Notes: a model not told the origin generated them from the letters alone. A stretch of 32,240 nucleotides of DNA from Acidobacteriota bacterium (GCA_017883165.1 JADGOC010000028.1:1-32240); one strand, 5' to 3'; shown: positions 1 through 8,038, numbered from the stretch's first letter. Made by a program: numbers and translations.

Positions 1-692
1 TCGGCGATGCGGGTCACGACCGCGTCGAGAAAGAAGCGATCGTGCGAGACGAGAATCACGGCGTACGGATACGCGACGAGGAAGCTCTCGAGCCAGTTGC
101 GCGCTTCGAGATCGAGATGGTTCGTCGGTTCGTCGAGCAGCAGCAGGTTCGGCTGGCCGAGGAGCAGCTTGGCCAGCGCGATGCGCATCTGCCAGCCGCC
201 CGAAAACGTTTCCGTGCGGCGATCGAAATCGGCCGGCGTGAAGCCGAGCCCCTGCAGCACCGTGGCCGTCTTGAGTTCGATGCTGTAGCCGTCGCCGAAG
301 CGGAAGCGCTCCTGCAGATCGCTGTAGCGCGCGAGCATCTGTTCGTGCTCGGCCGCCGGCACCGCGTCGTCGCCCAGCCGCGCTTCGAGCGCGTGCATCT
401 CGTCCTTCATCGCGAGCAGCTCGCCGAAGGCGCTCGCCGCTTCCTCGAACACGGAGCGGCCCGAGTGGTTCAGGCCATCCTGCGGCAAGTACCCGACGGT
501 GAGCGCCGCCGGCTTGAGCACCGCGCCGGAATCGGGTTCGTCGAGCCCCGCCATCATGCGCAGGAGCGTCGTCTTGCCGGCGCCGTTGGGGCCGCAGAGG
601 CCGACGCGTTCGCGGTCGGTGATCTGCCAGGTGACGTCGTCCAGCAGCACGCGATCGCCGAACGATTTGGTGAGGTTCGAGAGCTGGATCAA
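1..692 (-). CDS. ABC-F family ATP-binding protein, 3' end cut by the window
   Basis: About 230 N-terminal residues of a soluble ABC-F ATPase (Uup/EttA/YbiT group), proteins with two ABC domains that act on ribosomes or their assembly and carry no membrane domain. Visible in order from the start: Walker A GPNGAGKTT (residues 34-42), a helical arm (about 85-130), signature SGGWQ (164-168), Walker B with LLLLDEPTNHLD (183-194), and the H-loop SHDRFFLD (216-223). The SGGW signature and EPTNHLD are typical of ABC-F. The second ABC domain lies beyond base 1. The start is taken as TTG at 692-690, which gives the usual (M)IQLSNLTKSFG opening; no ATG precedes it in frame. It begins 8 bases after the stop of the response regulator, so it is probably the last visible gene of the kinase-regulator operon. 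The subgroup cannot be told without the C-terminus. Confidence 0.93.
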   Translation of the reverse strand, partial: MIQLSNLTKSFGDRVLLDDVTWQITDRERVGLCGPNGAGKTTLLRMMAGLDEPDSGAVLKPAALTVGYLPQDGLNHSGRSVFEEAASAFGELLAMKDEMHALEARLGDDAVPAAEHEQMLARYSDLQERFRFGDGYSIELKTATVLQGLGFTPADFDRRTETFSGGWQMRIALAKLLLGQPNLLLLDEPTNHLDLEARNWLESFLVAYPYAVILVSHDRFFLDAVVTRIA

Positions 693-700
693 ATTGACGT

Positions 701-1288
701 TTATTCGCCGAGCGCCTTGGCCGCTGCGGCGAGGACTTGCGGGACACGGAATGGTTTCGTGAGGTAGCCGGCGACGCCGAGGTTGACCGCCTCGATCGCG
801 CTCGATTCGGTGGAGAAGCCGGTGATGATGATGACCGGCAGATCCGCCTTGTAGCGCTTGGCTTCGCGGATCACCGCCAGGCCGTCCATGCCGGGCATCT
901 TCAAGTCGGCGATGAGCAGGTCGTACGGGTAGAGGCGCATGCGCTCGAGCGCGGAGCGTCCGTCGGGCGCCACGTCGACGTCATATTCGGCGAGCGCGAG
1001 GGTCTTCGCCAGCAGATCGCGAATGCTCGCTTCATCGTCGACGACGAGGATGCGCGGGCGTGTCATGCCGGCGGCGGGGCGCGGCGCCGTCGCCGGTGAC
1101 GGGCGCGGGCCGCCGCCGCGGGGACGCTGGCTGTCGAGCCACGCGTCGATGTCGCGTTTGCGGAACCGCCACTGCCGGCCGACGCGCACGGCGGGAATCT
1201 TGCCCGCCTTGATCAGCCGGTAGACGGTCCGCAGATTCACCTGGAGATATTCCAGAACTTCTTCGGTCGTGAGAAACGTTTCGTCCAT
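701..1288 (-). CDS. Response regulator with N-terminal excisionase-type HTH and C-terminal receiver domain
   Basis: A 195-residue protein. Residues 1-52 are an AlpA/excisionase-family (MerR-like) winged HTH: LTTEEVLEYLQVNLRTVYRL, then KIPAVRVGRQWRFRKRDIDAWL. A Pro/Arg/Gly linker (53-75) leads to a complete CheY-like receiver domain (77-195) with acidic pocket D84-D85, phospho-acceptor D128 (in IADLKMP), T156 and K178 (in YLTKPF). The order is the reverse of most transcriptional response regulators, where the receiver comes first. It lies 6 bases downstream of a histidine kinase on the same strand, so the two are very likely partners. Start ATG at 1288-1286. Inferred role: phosphorylation of the C-terminal receiver controls DNA binding by the small HTH; the target genes are unknown. 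Confidence 0.92.
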   Translation of the reverse strand: MDETFLTTEEVLEYLQVNLRTVYRLIKAGKIPAVRVGRQWRFRKRDIDAWLDSQRPRGGGPRPSPATAPRPAAGMTRPRILVVDDEASIRDLLAKTLALAEYDVDVAPDGRSALERMRLYPYDLLIADLKMPGMDGLAVIREAKRYKADLPVIIITGFSTESSAIEAVNLGVAGYLTKPFRVPQVLAAAAKALGE

Positions 1289-1294
1289 GATGCG

Positions 1295-3412
1295 TCAGCG
1301 TCCTGCGGTCGGTCCGGCCGGCAGCTCGACGGTGAACAACGCGCCCCCGTCGGGATGGTTGGAGGCGACGATTTGCCCGCCGTGTTCCTGCACGATCCCG
1401 TACGCGATCGTCAGGCCGAGGCCCGTGCCTTTGCCGACTTCCTTCGTCGTGTAGAACGGCTCGAAGATGCGCGGCAGCGTGTCGGCGGGAATGCCGGCGC
1501 CGGTGTCGTGCACCGTCGTGATGATGCGATTGCCCGAGCGCGCCATCGATGTCGTGATCTCGATCCGTCCCGGCTTGCCGGTCGCGGCGACCGCCTGCTC
1601 CGCGTTCATCACGATGTTCAAGAACGCCTGGTGGATGAGCAGCGGATCGCTCTGCACACGCGGCAGCTTCTCGTCATAGTGTCGCACGACTTCGATGTCC
1701 TGAGCACGACATGCCGGCGCGCGCAGGGCAACGACCTTGTGCAGGATGGCATTGAGGCTGACCGGCCGCCTGGTGAGCCGCCGCGATCCCGCGAAGACCA
1801 GCAGGTTGCGCACAATCTTCGCCGCCCGGTCGGCTTCACGGTAAATCGTCTGGATTTCGCGCCGCAGCTGCTTGGGGAAGGCGCCGGTGGCGCGCAGCAG
1901 CTCCAGGTGCCCGAGGACGCCCTGCAAGGGGTTGTTCAGCTCGTGCGCGATACCGGCCACGAACTGTCCGAGGGCGGCCAGCTTCTCCGACTGCGTGAGT
2001 CGCTTGCGCAGCGCCTCGCGCTCGGCCTCGAGCTTGACCTGCGGGGTGAGATCGCGCGCGACGATCACGCTGCCGACAGGCTCGCGCTCATGATTCAGCA
2101 GATCGGTGATCGTGACGAGGAAGCCGCCCTTCAGCACGGGGTCGACGATCTCCCGCGTGACGGCCTCCTGGCCGCGCGGCCGGGTGGCGTCCGACTCGTG
2201 TTCCGCCAGCCACCGCGTCAGCTCCGGACCGATGTAGTCGCCGAGCGGACGATCGACGAGTTGATCGCGCGACGAGCCGACGCGGCTGGCGAACGCGTGA
2301 TTGGCGTGAACGATGCGGCCGCGGCGATCGGAGACGGCGACGAGATCGGTGATGGAGTCGAACGTGTTCTCGAGCTCGCGGCGCGATCGCATCACGTCGG
2401 CGAGCAGCTGCATGTTTTCGACGGCGCTCGAGAGCTGCCGGCCGAGCTCGTCGGCGCGGTCAAGCAGCGCGAGCTCCCCGCCCGGCTCGACCCGCACGCC
2501 TTCGAAGACAATCGTGCCGAGCGCGCGCCGCGTTCCGCGCAGCGGCACCGTCACCGTCGCGGTGGCGTCCTCGCCGTGCGGAACGGCGAGCCCGGCGCGG
2601 ACGCTGCGCATCGCGGAGGCGGCGAGCGAGAGGGGGTCGTCGGTGCCGACGCGCACGCCGCGCGCGACATGCTCGGGATCCGACGAGGCGTGCAGCACGA
2701 GATGGCGCGCGCGCCGATCGTGGATCCACACCGACGTACGGTCGGCGCCGAACAGCCGGTTCGCGCCGTGGCAGAAAATATCGAGTCCGGCGGTGAGGTT
2801 GAGCGTCGCCGAGAGACTCTGGCCGAATTCGTCGAGCAGCTCGCGCAGATCGCGCTGCAGCGCCTCGCTTTGCCGCAGGCGGAAGAGCTCGAGCGCCGTC
2901 AGGAACGTATCGGCGACGTCGGCCGCGCCGGCCTGGACGGTGCTGGCCTTCGGCGGAGCGGCGAAGCCGATCGCCAGCATGCCGACGCGCGCGGTGCCGT
3001 GCGCGAGCGGCACGAGCAGCGCCGCGCGCGTGCCCAGGCGCGCGGCCAGCTCCGGCGTTCGGCGGTCGGCGTCGGCGACGAGCGTCGGCTGGCGGCGGTC
3101 GAACGCCTCGTTGACGAGCGCGGTTTCGTCCGGGTCGGTGGCGAGCGGCTCGGTCGGCAACGCGTCCAGTCCAAAGCCAGAGGTGGCCTGCATGGCGCCG
3201 TTGCGCGGGTTGAGCTCAAAGAGCAGCGAACAGGTGCCGCCGGTCATCTCGAGCGCGTGCTGATGGAGGTGCGGCAGCACGTCGATCACGCGGGTTGCGT
3301 GCGCGAGCAGCGACACGAGCGGCCGGGCAGGCGTCTCGGCGTGGGTGGACCGGCTATCCGGTGCCACGCCGCCGGCCGGGCGTGATCGCCGGGTGGGTGC
3401 GTCTTGGGGCAT
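1295..3412 (-). CDS. Cytoplasmic multi-domain sensor histidine kinase (GAF-GAF-PAS-HisKA-HATPase)
   Basis: Counted from ATG 3412 the protein has 705 residues. Two GAF-like regions (about 35-175 and 180-335) are followed by a PAS domain (about 345-460, ITDLVAVSDRRGRIVHANHAF), HisKA with GIAHELNNP and phospho-accepting H490, and a HATPase_c domain with N-box N603, DTGAGIP (D636) and G2 box GTGLGL (about 662-666). There is no membrane segment or signal peptide, so it senses internal signals. The reading frame stays open upstream to a TTG at 3493, which would add 27 Arg-rich residues; ATG 3412 is preferred because a TACAAT -10-like hexamer (3437-3432) lies between the two. It heads the operon with the HTH-receiver protein. 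Start choice is moderately sure; domain calls are firm. Confidence 0.9.
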   Translation of the reverse strand: MPQDAPTRRSRPAGGVAPDSRSTHAETPARPLVSLLAHATRVIDVLPHLHQHALEMTGGTCSLLFELNPRNGAMQATSGFGLDALPTEPLATDPDETALVNEAFDRRQPTLVADADRRTPELAARLGTRAALLVPLAHGTARVGMLAIGFAAPPKASTVQAGAADVADTFLTALELFRLRQSEALQRDLRELLDEFGQSLSATLNLTAGLDIFCHGANRLFGADRTSVWIHDRRARHLVLHASSDPEHVARGVRVGTDDPLSLAASAMRSVRAGLAVPHGEDATATVTVPLRGTRRALGTIVFEGVRVEPGGELALLDRADELGRQLSSAVENMQLLADVMRSRRELENTFDSITDLVAVSDRRGRIVHANHAFASRVGSSRDQLVDRPLGDYIGPELTRWLAEHESDATRPRGQEAVTREIVDPVLKGGFLVTITDLLNHEREPVGSVIVARDLTPQVKLEAEREALRKRLTQSEKLAALGQFVAGIAHELNNPLQGVLGHLELLRATGAFPKQLRREIQTIYREADRAAKIVRNLLVFAGSRRLTRRPVSLNAILHKVVALRAPACRAQDIEVVRHYDEKLPRVQSDPLLIHQAFLNIVMNAEQAVAATGKPGRIEITTSMARSGNRIITTVHDTGAGIPADTLPRIFEPFYTTKEVGKGTGLGLTIAYGIVQEHGGQIVASNHPDGGALFTVELPAGPTAGR

Positions 3413-3431
3413 TCGGGGGTCGTGGGCGCCG

Positions 3432-3437
3432 ATTGTA
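3432..3437 (-). promoter_or_regulatory. -10-like hexamer for the histidine kinase operon
   Basis: On the minus strand this reads TACAAT, 19 bases before the ATG at 3412. No good -35 was found at 16-18 bases. With the plus-strand TATAAT at 3537 it would make a divergent promoter region for the two-component operon and the sigma-factor operon. This is prediction from sequence only. Confidence 0.45.
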
Positions 3438-3536
3438 CGCCATTGCGACCGAGCGCGCCATCTCGCCGGCTCCTTCGTCCACCGCGCAGCCAAACCCGTA
3501 AATATCAGATAAAGCAGACGTTAGGTCTATCGACGA

Positions 3537-3542
3537 TATAAT
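3537..3542 (+). promoter_or_regulatory. -10-like TATAAT upstream of the ECF sigma factor
   Basis: A perfect TATAAT lies 5 bases before a TTG (3548) and 83 bases before the preferred ATG (3626) of the sigma-factor gene. No TTGACA-like -35 is seen at normal spacing. Confidence 0.5.
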
Positions 3543-3625
3543 GGGCCTTGCCGCCAGAATGGCCCGACTCTCCCAGGCCGTTCGCCGTCTTAATAAATGA
3601 GAAAAGAGGGCCCTCCGCGCTCCGC

Positions 3626-4201
3626 ATGACGTGGACGGACGAAGAGCTCGTCGCGCGCTCGATTGGCGGCGATGCTGACAGTTTCAATCAACTGATCTTG
3701 CGATGGGAGCGCCCCATCTATGCCCTCGCGTACCGTCAAATCGGCCGCGAAGAGGATGCGCGCGACGTGTGCCAGGAGACGTTTCTCCGGGCCTACCGCG
3801 CGCTCGGTGGCTTTCGGGGGCAGGCGAAGTTCTCGTCCTGGCTCTATCGCATCGCGCTCAACTTGTGCCGCGACTGGGTCCGGCGCGAGCGCCGCACGCC
3901 GACGGTGCAGGCGCCCGAGGACGTTGATCTGCTCGATCTGGCCGCCACGCGCGAGCCGTCCGAGTCGATCGAAGATCTGGTCGCCCGAAAAGACCTCACG
4001 CGGATTGTGGAGCGGGCGATGAAACGCTTGCCCGAAGAGCAGCGGACGGCGATCATTTTGAAGGAATACCACGGGCTCACGTTCCAGGAGATCGCGGATC
4101 TGGTCGGCTGCCCGTTGAGCACGGTGAAAACGCGGCTCTATCAGGGGCTCACCGTACTCCGCCGCGAACTGGCACACACTCGGGGAGCTTCTCTGACGTA
4201 G
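3626..4201 (+). CDS. ECF-type RNA polymerase sigma factor
   Basis: From ATG 3626 this is a 191-residue sigma-70 family protein of the ECF type. Region 2 spans about residues 5-85 (DADSFNQLI, EDARDVCQETFLRAY, FSSWLYRIALNLCRDWVRR) and region 4 about 120-185 (LPEEQRTAIILKEYHGLTFQEIADLVGCPLSTVKTRLYQG). There is no region 1.1 or 3. The frame is open upstream to TTG 3548, adding 26 residues not typical of the family; ATG 3626 gives the usual compact start, with a purine-rich GAGAAAAGAGGG stretch about 15 bases before it. The next gene, 12 bases downstream, is a zinc-finger anti-sigma factor, so this is a sigma/anti-sigma pair. It probably drives its own operon and envelope-related genes (inference). 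Confidence 0.93.
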   Translation: MTWTDEELVARSIGGDADSFNQLILRWERPIYALAYRQIGREEDARDVCQETFLRAYRALGGFRGQAKFSSWLYRIALNLCRDWVRRERRTPTVQAPEDVDLLDLAATREPSESIEDLVARKDLTRIVERAMKRLPEEQRTAIILKEYHGLTFQEIADLVGCPLSTVKTRLYQGLTVLRRELAHTRGASLT

Positions 4202-4213
4202 GTTGGATTCACC

Positions 4214-4987
4214 ATGACAGACACATCCTGCGCATACACCGGCAATCGCGATGACGTGCTCATCGCGTACCTCTACGACGATATTGATCCCGTCGTGCGC
4301 GAGACCTTCGACGCGCATCTCGCAGCGTGCGGACGCTGCCGCGCCGATCTCGCCGACCTGCGCGGCGTGCGCGCCGAGCTCGCCCAGTGGGCGCCGCCGG
4401 AAGCGCCATTTGTCGTCGCAAGTCGCATGTCGCAAGTCGTCAGTCCAGCCACCAGCCACCAGCCACCAGCCGCGACCTGGTGGCGCGACATTCCGGCGTG
4501 GGCGCAGGTCGCTGCCGCGCTGCTCTTCCTCGGCGTGTCGGCCGGCCTCGCGAATCTGGACGTCCGCTACAACGCCGACGGGCTGACGGTTCGCACGGGC
4601 TGGTCGAAGGCGGCCCCGGTGGCCCCTGTGGGCAACGTGGCGCAGGACGTCAGTCTCGCGAAGTCCGCTCCCGCGCCGTGGCGCGGCGACCTGACCGCGC
4701 TCGAGCAGCAGCTCCGCACGGAATTCCGCGCCGCCAGTCTGGCGAGCGCGCCGGCGCCTGCCGATCTCATCCGCCGCATCCACGCGCTCGAAGAAGGCTC
4801 CAAGCAGCAGCAGCGCGAGTTCTCTCTGCAGCTCGCCGCGGCGCTCCGCGACGTCAACACACAGCGCCGCGCGGATCTCGTGCGGATCGACCAGAATCTC
4901 GGACTCATTCAAAACAACACGGGCATCGAAGTGGCGAAGAACCGCGAGATGCTCAACTATGTCTTGCGCGTGTCTTCGCAGAAGTAG
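4214..4987 (+). CDS. Membrane-anchored zinc-finger anti-sigma factor
   Basis: A 257-residue protein. The N-terminal zf-HC2-type domain carries H35-x3-C39-x2-C42 (HLAACGRC), the zinc motif of ECF anti-sigma factors. A linker (about 60-90) precedes one transmembrane helix (about 94-113, WAQVAAALLFLGVSAGL). The C-terminal part (about 155-257) is charged and Gln-rich, probably a coiled coil outside the cytoplasm. It should hold the neighbouring sigma factor at the membrane until an envelope signal releases it. The linker (about residues 68-87, SRMSQVV and SHQPPAAT) is encoded by tandem 7-mer repeats at 4415-4472, apparently a repeat element read in frame between the zinc finger and the membrane helix. 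Confidence 0.9.
   Translation: MTDTSCAYTGNRDDVLIAYLYDDIDPVVRETFDAHLAACGRCRADLADLRGVRAELAQWAPPEAPFVVASRMSQVVSPATSHQPPAATWWRDIPAWAQVAAALLFLGVSAGLANLDVRYNADGLTVRTGWSKAAPVAPVGNVAQDVSLAKSAPAPWRGDLTALEQQLRTEFRAASLASAPAPADLIRRIHALEEGSKQQQREFSLQLAAALRDVNTQRRADLVRIDQNLGLIQNNTGIEVAKNREMLNYVLRVSSQK
4415..4472. repeat. Two tandem 7-mer arrays inside the anti-sigma factor gene
   Basis: Bases 4415-4442 read GTCGCAA, GTCGCAT, GTCGCAA, GTCGTCA. Bases 4445-4472 read CCAGCCA three times, then CCAGCCG. The second unit is the complement of the GTGGCTG unit found at 27787 and 30021, so the loci share one family. It is read in frame as an Ala/Pro/Ser/Gln-rich linker. No inverted partner arm is seen here. Confidence 0.8.
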
Positions 4988-4997
4988 GGGGAATGTC

Positions 4998-5840
4998 GTG
5001 AGGGGTATCGCATCAATGATCGTCGGCCTGGTCGTTGCCGCCGGCGCCACGCCGGCCGCGGCGCAGAGCTCGGTGTCCGCCCGGGCGGCGGCCGACCAAC
5101 AGCAGCAGGCGCGCTATCAGGTGACGCAGATGGAGCGGATGCTCGAAGGCGCCGTCGAGCACGGCGCGACGCTCGTCCGCGACCATTTCAAGGCGGCGGT
5201 GCAGGCGCAGTCGTTTGTGCCCGAGAACCCGGAAAACGCGCACGTGCGCGGCTTCCGGCTCACCGGATACGGGGTGTTCTTCGACATCGAGGTGCCGCCG
5301 CTTCAGGGCACGTTCCTCTTGACGCTCCGGGCCCTCGACCAGAACGATCTCGGGCTCCAAAGCGCGCTCAAGGCGCTCAAGGCGCACATCGACGCCGCCG
5401 GCGACACGAATCTGCAGCAGGCGTTGAAGCGCGTCGAATTGCAGGTCGCGCCGATCGCCGTCTCTTCCACGACCGAGAGCCCGGCTGCGGCGCCGACCAA
5501 GGGTGCGCGCCTGGAGACCGGGACCCCCGCCACCCTCACCGCCGACGATGCCGCCTCGCCCGATCCGATCCTGGTCGATCCCGACGGCGCCTATCGTGCC
5601 GAGATCCAGCAGCAGATCATGGAGGCGATGCTCCTCTACAGCGTGCCGCTCGGGCTCGGTCCCGACGAATGGTTGACCGTCGCCGCGCGCCGGCACGACG
5701 AACGGCCGCTGCTCGCGCCGGCCGACAGCGACGCGCGGACGGTGATCATCAAGATTCGCGGCGGCGACCTGGCGGCGTTTCAGGCGCGGCAGATCACCAA
5801 AGACGAGGCCCTCAAGCGGATGGACGTGCGAATATTCTAG
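4998..5840 (+). CDS. Exported protein of unknown function in the sigma-factor operon
   Basis: A 280-residue protein from GTG 4998, preceded by a strong ribosome-binding site (TAGGGGGA, 4985-4992). A signal peptide is clear (ASMIVGLVVAAGATPAAAQ, cleavage near residue 24). The mature part begins with a Gln/Ala-rich helix (about 25-50), then a mixed region with a hydrophobic strand (GVFFDIEVPPLQGTFLLTLRAL, two pieces near 95-115), a low-complexity Ala/Thr/Pro linker (about 155-185) and a C-terminal domain (about 190-280, AEIQQQIMEAMLLYSVPLGLGPDEWLTV). No catalytic motif or named family is recognised. It starts 10 bases after the anti-sigma factor stop and is surely co-transcribed, so a periplasmic role linked to the sigma-factor response is plausible but unproved. 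Confidence 0.85.
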   Translation: MRGIASMIVGLVVAAGATPAAAQSSVSARAAADQQQQARYQVTQMERMLEGAVEHGATLVRDHFKAAVQAQSFVPENPENAHVRGFRLTGYGVFFDIEVPPLQGTFLLTLRALDQNDLGLQSALKALKAHIDAAGDTNLQQALKRVELQVAPIAVSSTTESPAAAPTKGARLETGTPATLTADDAASPDPILVDPDGAYRAEIQQQIMEAMLLYSVPLGLGPDEWLTVAARRHDERPLLAPADSDARTVIIKIRGGDLAAFQARQITKDEALKRMDVRIF

Positions 5841-5843
5841 AAT
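5838..5843 (+). promoter_or_regulatory. TAGAAT -10-like hexamer placing the lipoprotein start at the expected transcript 5' end
   Basis: TAGAAT overlaps the TAG stop of the preceding gene and ends 6 bases before the ATG at 5850. It is the right half of a 12-base palindrome, TATTCTAGAATA (5833-5844). A start about 7 bases after the hexamer would fall on the ATG, giving a leaderless mRNA. No -35 is visible. Confidence 0.5.
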
Positions 5844-5849
5844 ACGCGC

Positions 5850-6344
5850 ATGCCTTCAGCGCGTGCCCGAGTCTTCGTCCTCAACAGCCTCGTCGGCCTC
5901 GTCGTCTTCGCCGGCTGCGGACCCAAGGTCGATCTCGCCAAGGGTCTGCAGGTGCTGACCGTCTCGACCGGCTGGTACGACGCCGGACTCGTCAACGGCC
6001 AGAACAAGCTCGTACCCTCCATCTCGTTCACGCTCAAGAACGCGTCCCCCCAGACGCTGTCGTCGCTCCAGGTGAACGCGCTCTTCCGTCTCGTCAACGA
6101 TCCCGCCGAATGGGGCAGCGGATTCCTCACGGCCGCCGGCTCGCGCGGCCTCGCGCCCGGCGCAACGACGCCGATGCTCACGATCCGATCGCAGCAGGGG
6201 TATACCTCCACGGATCCGCGTCAGGACATGCTGCGCAACTCCCATTTCGTCGATGCGAAGGTGGAACTGTCCGCCAAGTACGGATCCGGGCCGTGGACGC
6301 GCATCGGCGTCTACCAGATCGCGCGTCAGGTCATGGTGCCCTGA
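5850..6344 (+). CDS. Lipoprotein of unknown function
   Basis: A 164-residue protein. The first 23 residues form a lipoprotein signal peptide (RARVFVLNSLVGLVVFAGC) with lipobox FAGC and acylated Cys23. The rest looks like one beta-rich domain of the kind that compares extracytoplasmic additions (VPSISFTLKNASPQTLSSLQVNALF in two parts, then VDAKVELSAKYGSGPW), similar in pattern to small immunoglobulin-like lipoprotein domains; no family is claimed. It starts 9 bases after the preceding gene, with a TAGAAT hexamer in between, and no Shine-Dalgarno sequence. It ends 52 bases before the permease. Confidence 0.85.
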   Translation: MPSARARVFVLNSLVGLVVFAGCGPKVDLAKGLQVLTVSTGWYDAGLVNGQNKLVPSISFTLKNASPQTLSSLQVNALFRLVNDPAEWGSGFLTAAGSRGLAPGATTPMLTIRSQQGYTSTDPRQDMLRNSHFVDAKVELSAKYGSGPWTRIGVYQIARQVMVP

Positions 6345-6396
6345 CCATGCTGATGTTGCCGGCCGCCCTGGCAGCCACAACCGGGACGTTGCGCGA

Positions 6397-7761
6397 GTGA
6401 TCGGTCTCGAGCGGCGGCTCGGCCCGCTCGACGCCGCCGTCATCGTCGTCTCCAACGTCATTGGCATCGGCATCTTCACCACACCGGGCGTGGTGGCCGC
6501 CATGCTGCCCAATTCGGCGGCGATGCTCGGCGTGTGGGCGGCCGGCGGCGCGCTGGCGTTTGCCGGCGCGCTCGCGTACTCGGAGTTGGCCACGCGGCGT
6601 CCGCAGGCGGGCGGCGAGTACGTGTACCTGCGCGAGAGCTTCGGCGGACTCGCCGCGTTTCTCACCGGCTGGACGTCGTTTGTCGCCGGGTTTGCCGGTG
6701 CGATCGCCGCGGGCGCCGTCGGCGTCACCGCCTATCTCGACCGGTTCATTCCGGGCGCCGGCCGCGCGGCCGCGATCGCCGCCTTCCACGCCGGTCCGCT
6801 GACGCTGACGATCTCCAGCCGGTCGCTCGTCGCGATGGCGCTCATCATCGCGCTCGCCCTGATTCACGCGCGCGGCCTCGGTCCAGGCCGCTGGATGCAG
6901 AACGCGCTGACGCTCGTCAAGGTCGCCGCGCTGGCGCTGTTCGTGATCATCGGGTTTCTCGTCGCTCAGCCGGCCGCTCCGCAGCCGGCCGCGGCGCCGG
7001 CGCCACCCGGTGCGTGGCACCTGTGGCTGCTCGCCCTCGTTCCGGTGATGTTCAGCTATTCGGGCTGGAACGCGGCGGTCTACGTCGCGGAAGAGATCCG
7101 AGAGCCCGAGCGCAACGTGCCGCGCGCCCTCGCGCTCGGCACGGCGACCGTCGCCGTCCTCTACCTCGCGCTCAACGCGCTCTATTTGCGCGTCCTGCCG
7201 CATAGCGCTCTGGTCGGCGCGATCAGCGTCGGCGCGCTGGCGGCGGATCGGCTCTTTGGATCGGCGGCCGGCGGCGTGTTCGCGGCGCTGGCGATCGTCG
7301 TCGTGCTGGGCAGCATGAGCGCGATGACGCTGGCCGGACCGCGCGTGTACTTTGCGATGGCGCGAGACGATGCCTTCTTCCGGTCGGCCGCGCGCGTGCA
7401 TCCGCGGTATCACACGCCGGCGGTCGCCATTCTCGCGCAGGCGGGATGGAGCTGTCTGCTCGTGTTGTCGGGAACGTTCGACGGGCTGCTGACCTACACC
7501 GGATTCGCCGTCATTCTCTTCTCGGCGCTCGCCGTGCTCTCGCTGTTCGTCATTCGCCGGCAGGGCGAACCGACCACGTTTCGTGCATGGGGATATCCGT
7601 GGGCGCCGGCGCTCTTCTGTCTGGTCGGTTTCGCCATTGTCGCCAACACCGTGGCGGAAGCGCCCGGTGTGGCGTTCGCCGGGTTGGGGGTTATGGCCGC
7701 TGGGATTCCGGTGTACGCGTGGACGCGATGGCGGGCGCGGTCAGCAGCACGTACAGCGTGA
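6397..7761 (+). CDS. APC-superfamily amino acid permease
   Basis: A 454-residue, very hydrophobic protein with about 12 predicted transmembrane helices. The N-terminus has the typical APC first helix with an unwound centre (VIVVSNVIGIGIFTTPG, about 13-30), followed by GGALAFAGALAYSELATRRP and GGEYVYLRESFGG; helix 6 shows MFSYSGWNAAVYVAEEIREPERNVPRAL. These patterns fit cationic/neutral amino acid transporters and exchangers (LAT-like). GTG 6397 is chosen because it begins just before the conserved LERRLGPLDA; the frame is open further upstream but reads through the preceding lipoprotein region with no family similarity. The substrate cannot be predicted. The 3' end overlaps the convergent small membrane-protein gene by about 70 bases. 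Confidence 0.92.
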   Translation: MIGLERRLGPLDAAVIVVSNVIGIGIFTTPGVVAAMLPNSAAMLGVWAAGGALAFAGALAYSELATRRPQAGGEYVYLRESFGGLAAFLTGWTSFVAGFAGAIAAGAVGVTAYLDRFIPGAGRAAAIAAFHAGPLTLTISSRSLVAMALIIALALIHARGLGPGRWMQNALTLVKVAALALFVIIGFLVAQPAAPQPAAAPAPPGAWHLWLLALVPVMFSYSGWNAAVYVAEEIREPERNVPRALALGTATVAVLYLALNALYLRVLPHSALVGAISVGALAADRLFGSAAGGVFAALAIVVVLGSMSAMTLAGPRVYFAMARDDAFFRSAARVHPRYHTPAVAILAQAGWSCLLVLSGTFDGLLTYTGFAVILFSALAVLSLFVIRRQGEPTTFRAWGYPWAPALFCLVGFAIVANTVAEAPGVAFAGLGVMAAGIPVYAWTRWRARSAARTA

Positions 7762-8038
7762 CGAGCGCGAGCGCGCCGTCGCTCGCCGCAAATATGAGAA
7801 AAGACCGCGGCGACTGCCTGAAGATGTAGTCGAGGATGAACGCCAGCGCCCCTCCGCCCTTGAGCAGCGGCCCCATCACCCATAAATAGCCGCGTCCGCG
7901 ATCGGGATCGCGAAAGGGGATGAGATAACCCGCGGCCACCGCGAGAAGGAAGACGCCGTTGAGATCCGCGTGAATCGGAGGTTGGGGAAGAGGGACGGCG
8001 AAGAGGCGAGAGAGAAGCGGCCGTCCCGCCAGCATCAC
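7691..8038 (-). CDS. Small membrane protein of unknown function; true start may lie upstream at a CTG
   Basis: 115 residues from GTG 8038, with three clear hydrophobic helices (NGVFLLAVAAGYLIPF; YLWVMGPLLKGGGALAFIL; LIFAASDGALALVTLYVLL) separated by short polar loops (RDPDRGRG, DYIFRQSPRS). Upstream and in frame, bases 8039-8098 encode another hydrophobic stretch (LRVIAAVSGIYDATIGVV) that completes a fourth helix, yet there is no ATG, GTG or TTG between it and the preceding stop; only CTG codons at 8107 and 8098 are available. The true protein may therefore be about 135-138 residues with four helices. It follows the PEGA gene on the same strand and overlaps the permease 3' end. No family recognised. 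Confidence 0.72.
   Translation of the reverse strand: MMLAGRPLLSRLFAVPLPQPPIHADLNGVFLLAVAAGYLIPFRDPDRGRGYLWVMGPLLKGGGALAFILDYIFRQSPRSFLIFAASDGALALVTLYVLLTAPAIASTRTPESQRP

Noticed and set aside
1355-3385. A 676-residue plus-strand frame opposite the histidine kinase
   Set aside because: The minus-strand kinase has complete HisKA and HATPase motifs. The plus frame is Arg/Glu-rich with no domain.
6253-6396. Longer N-terminal extension of the amino acid permease
   Set aside because: The extra residues overlap the lipoprotein gene, are polar and Arg/Ser-rich, and match no permease start.
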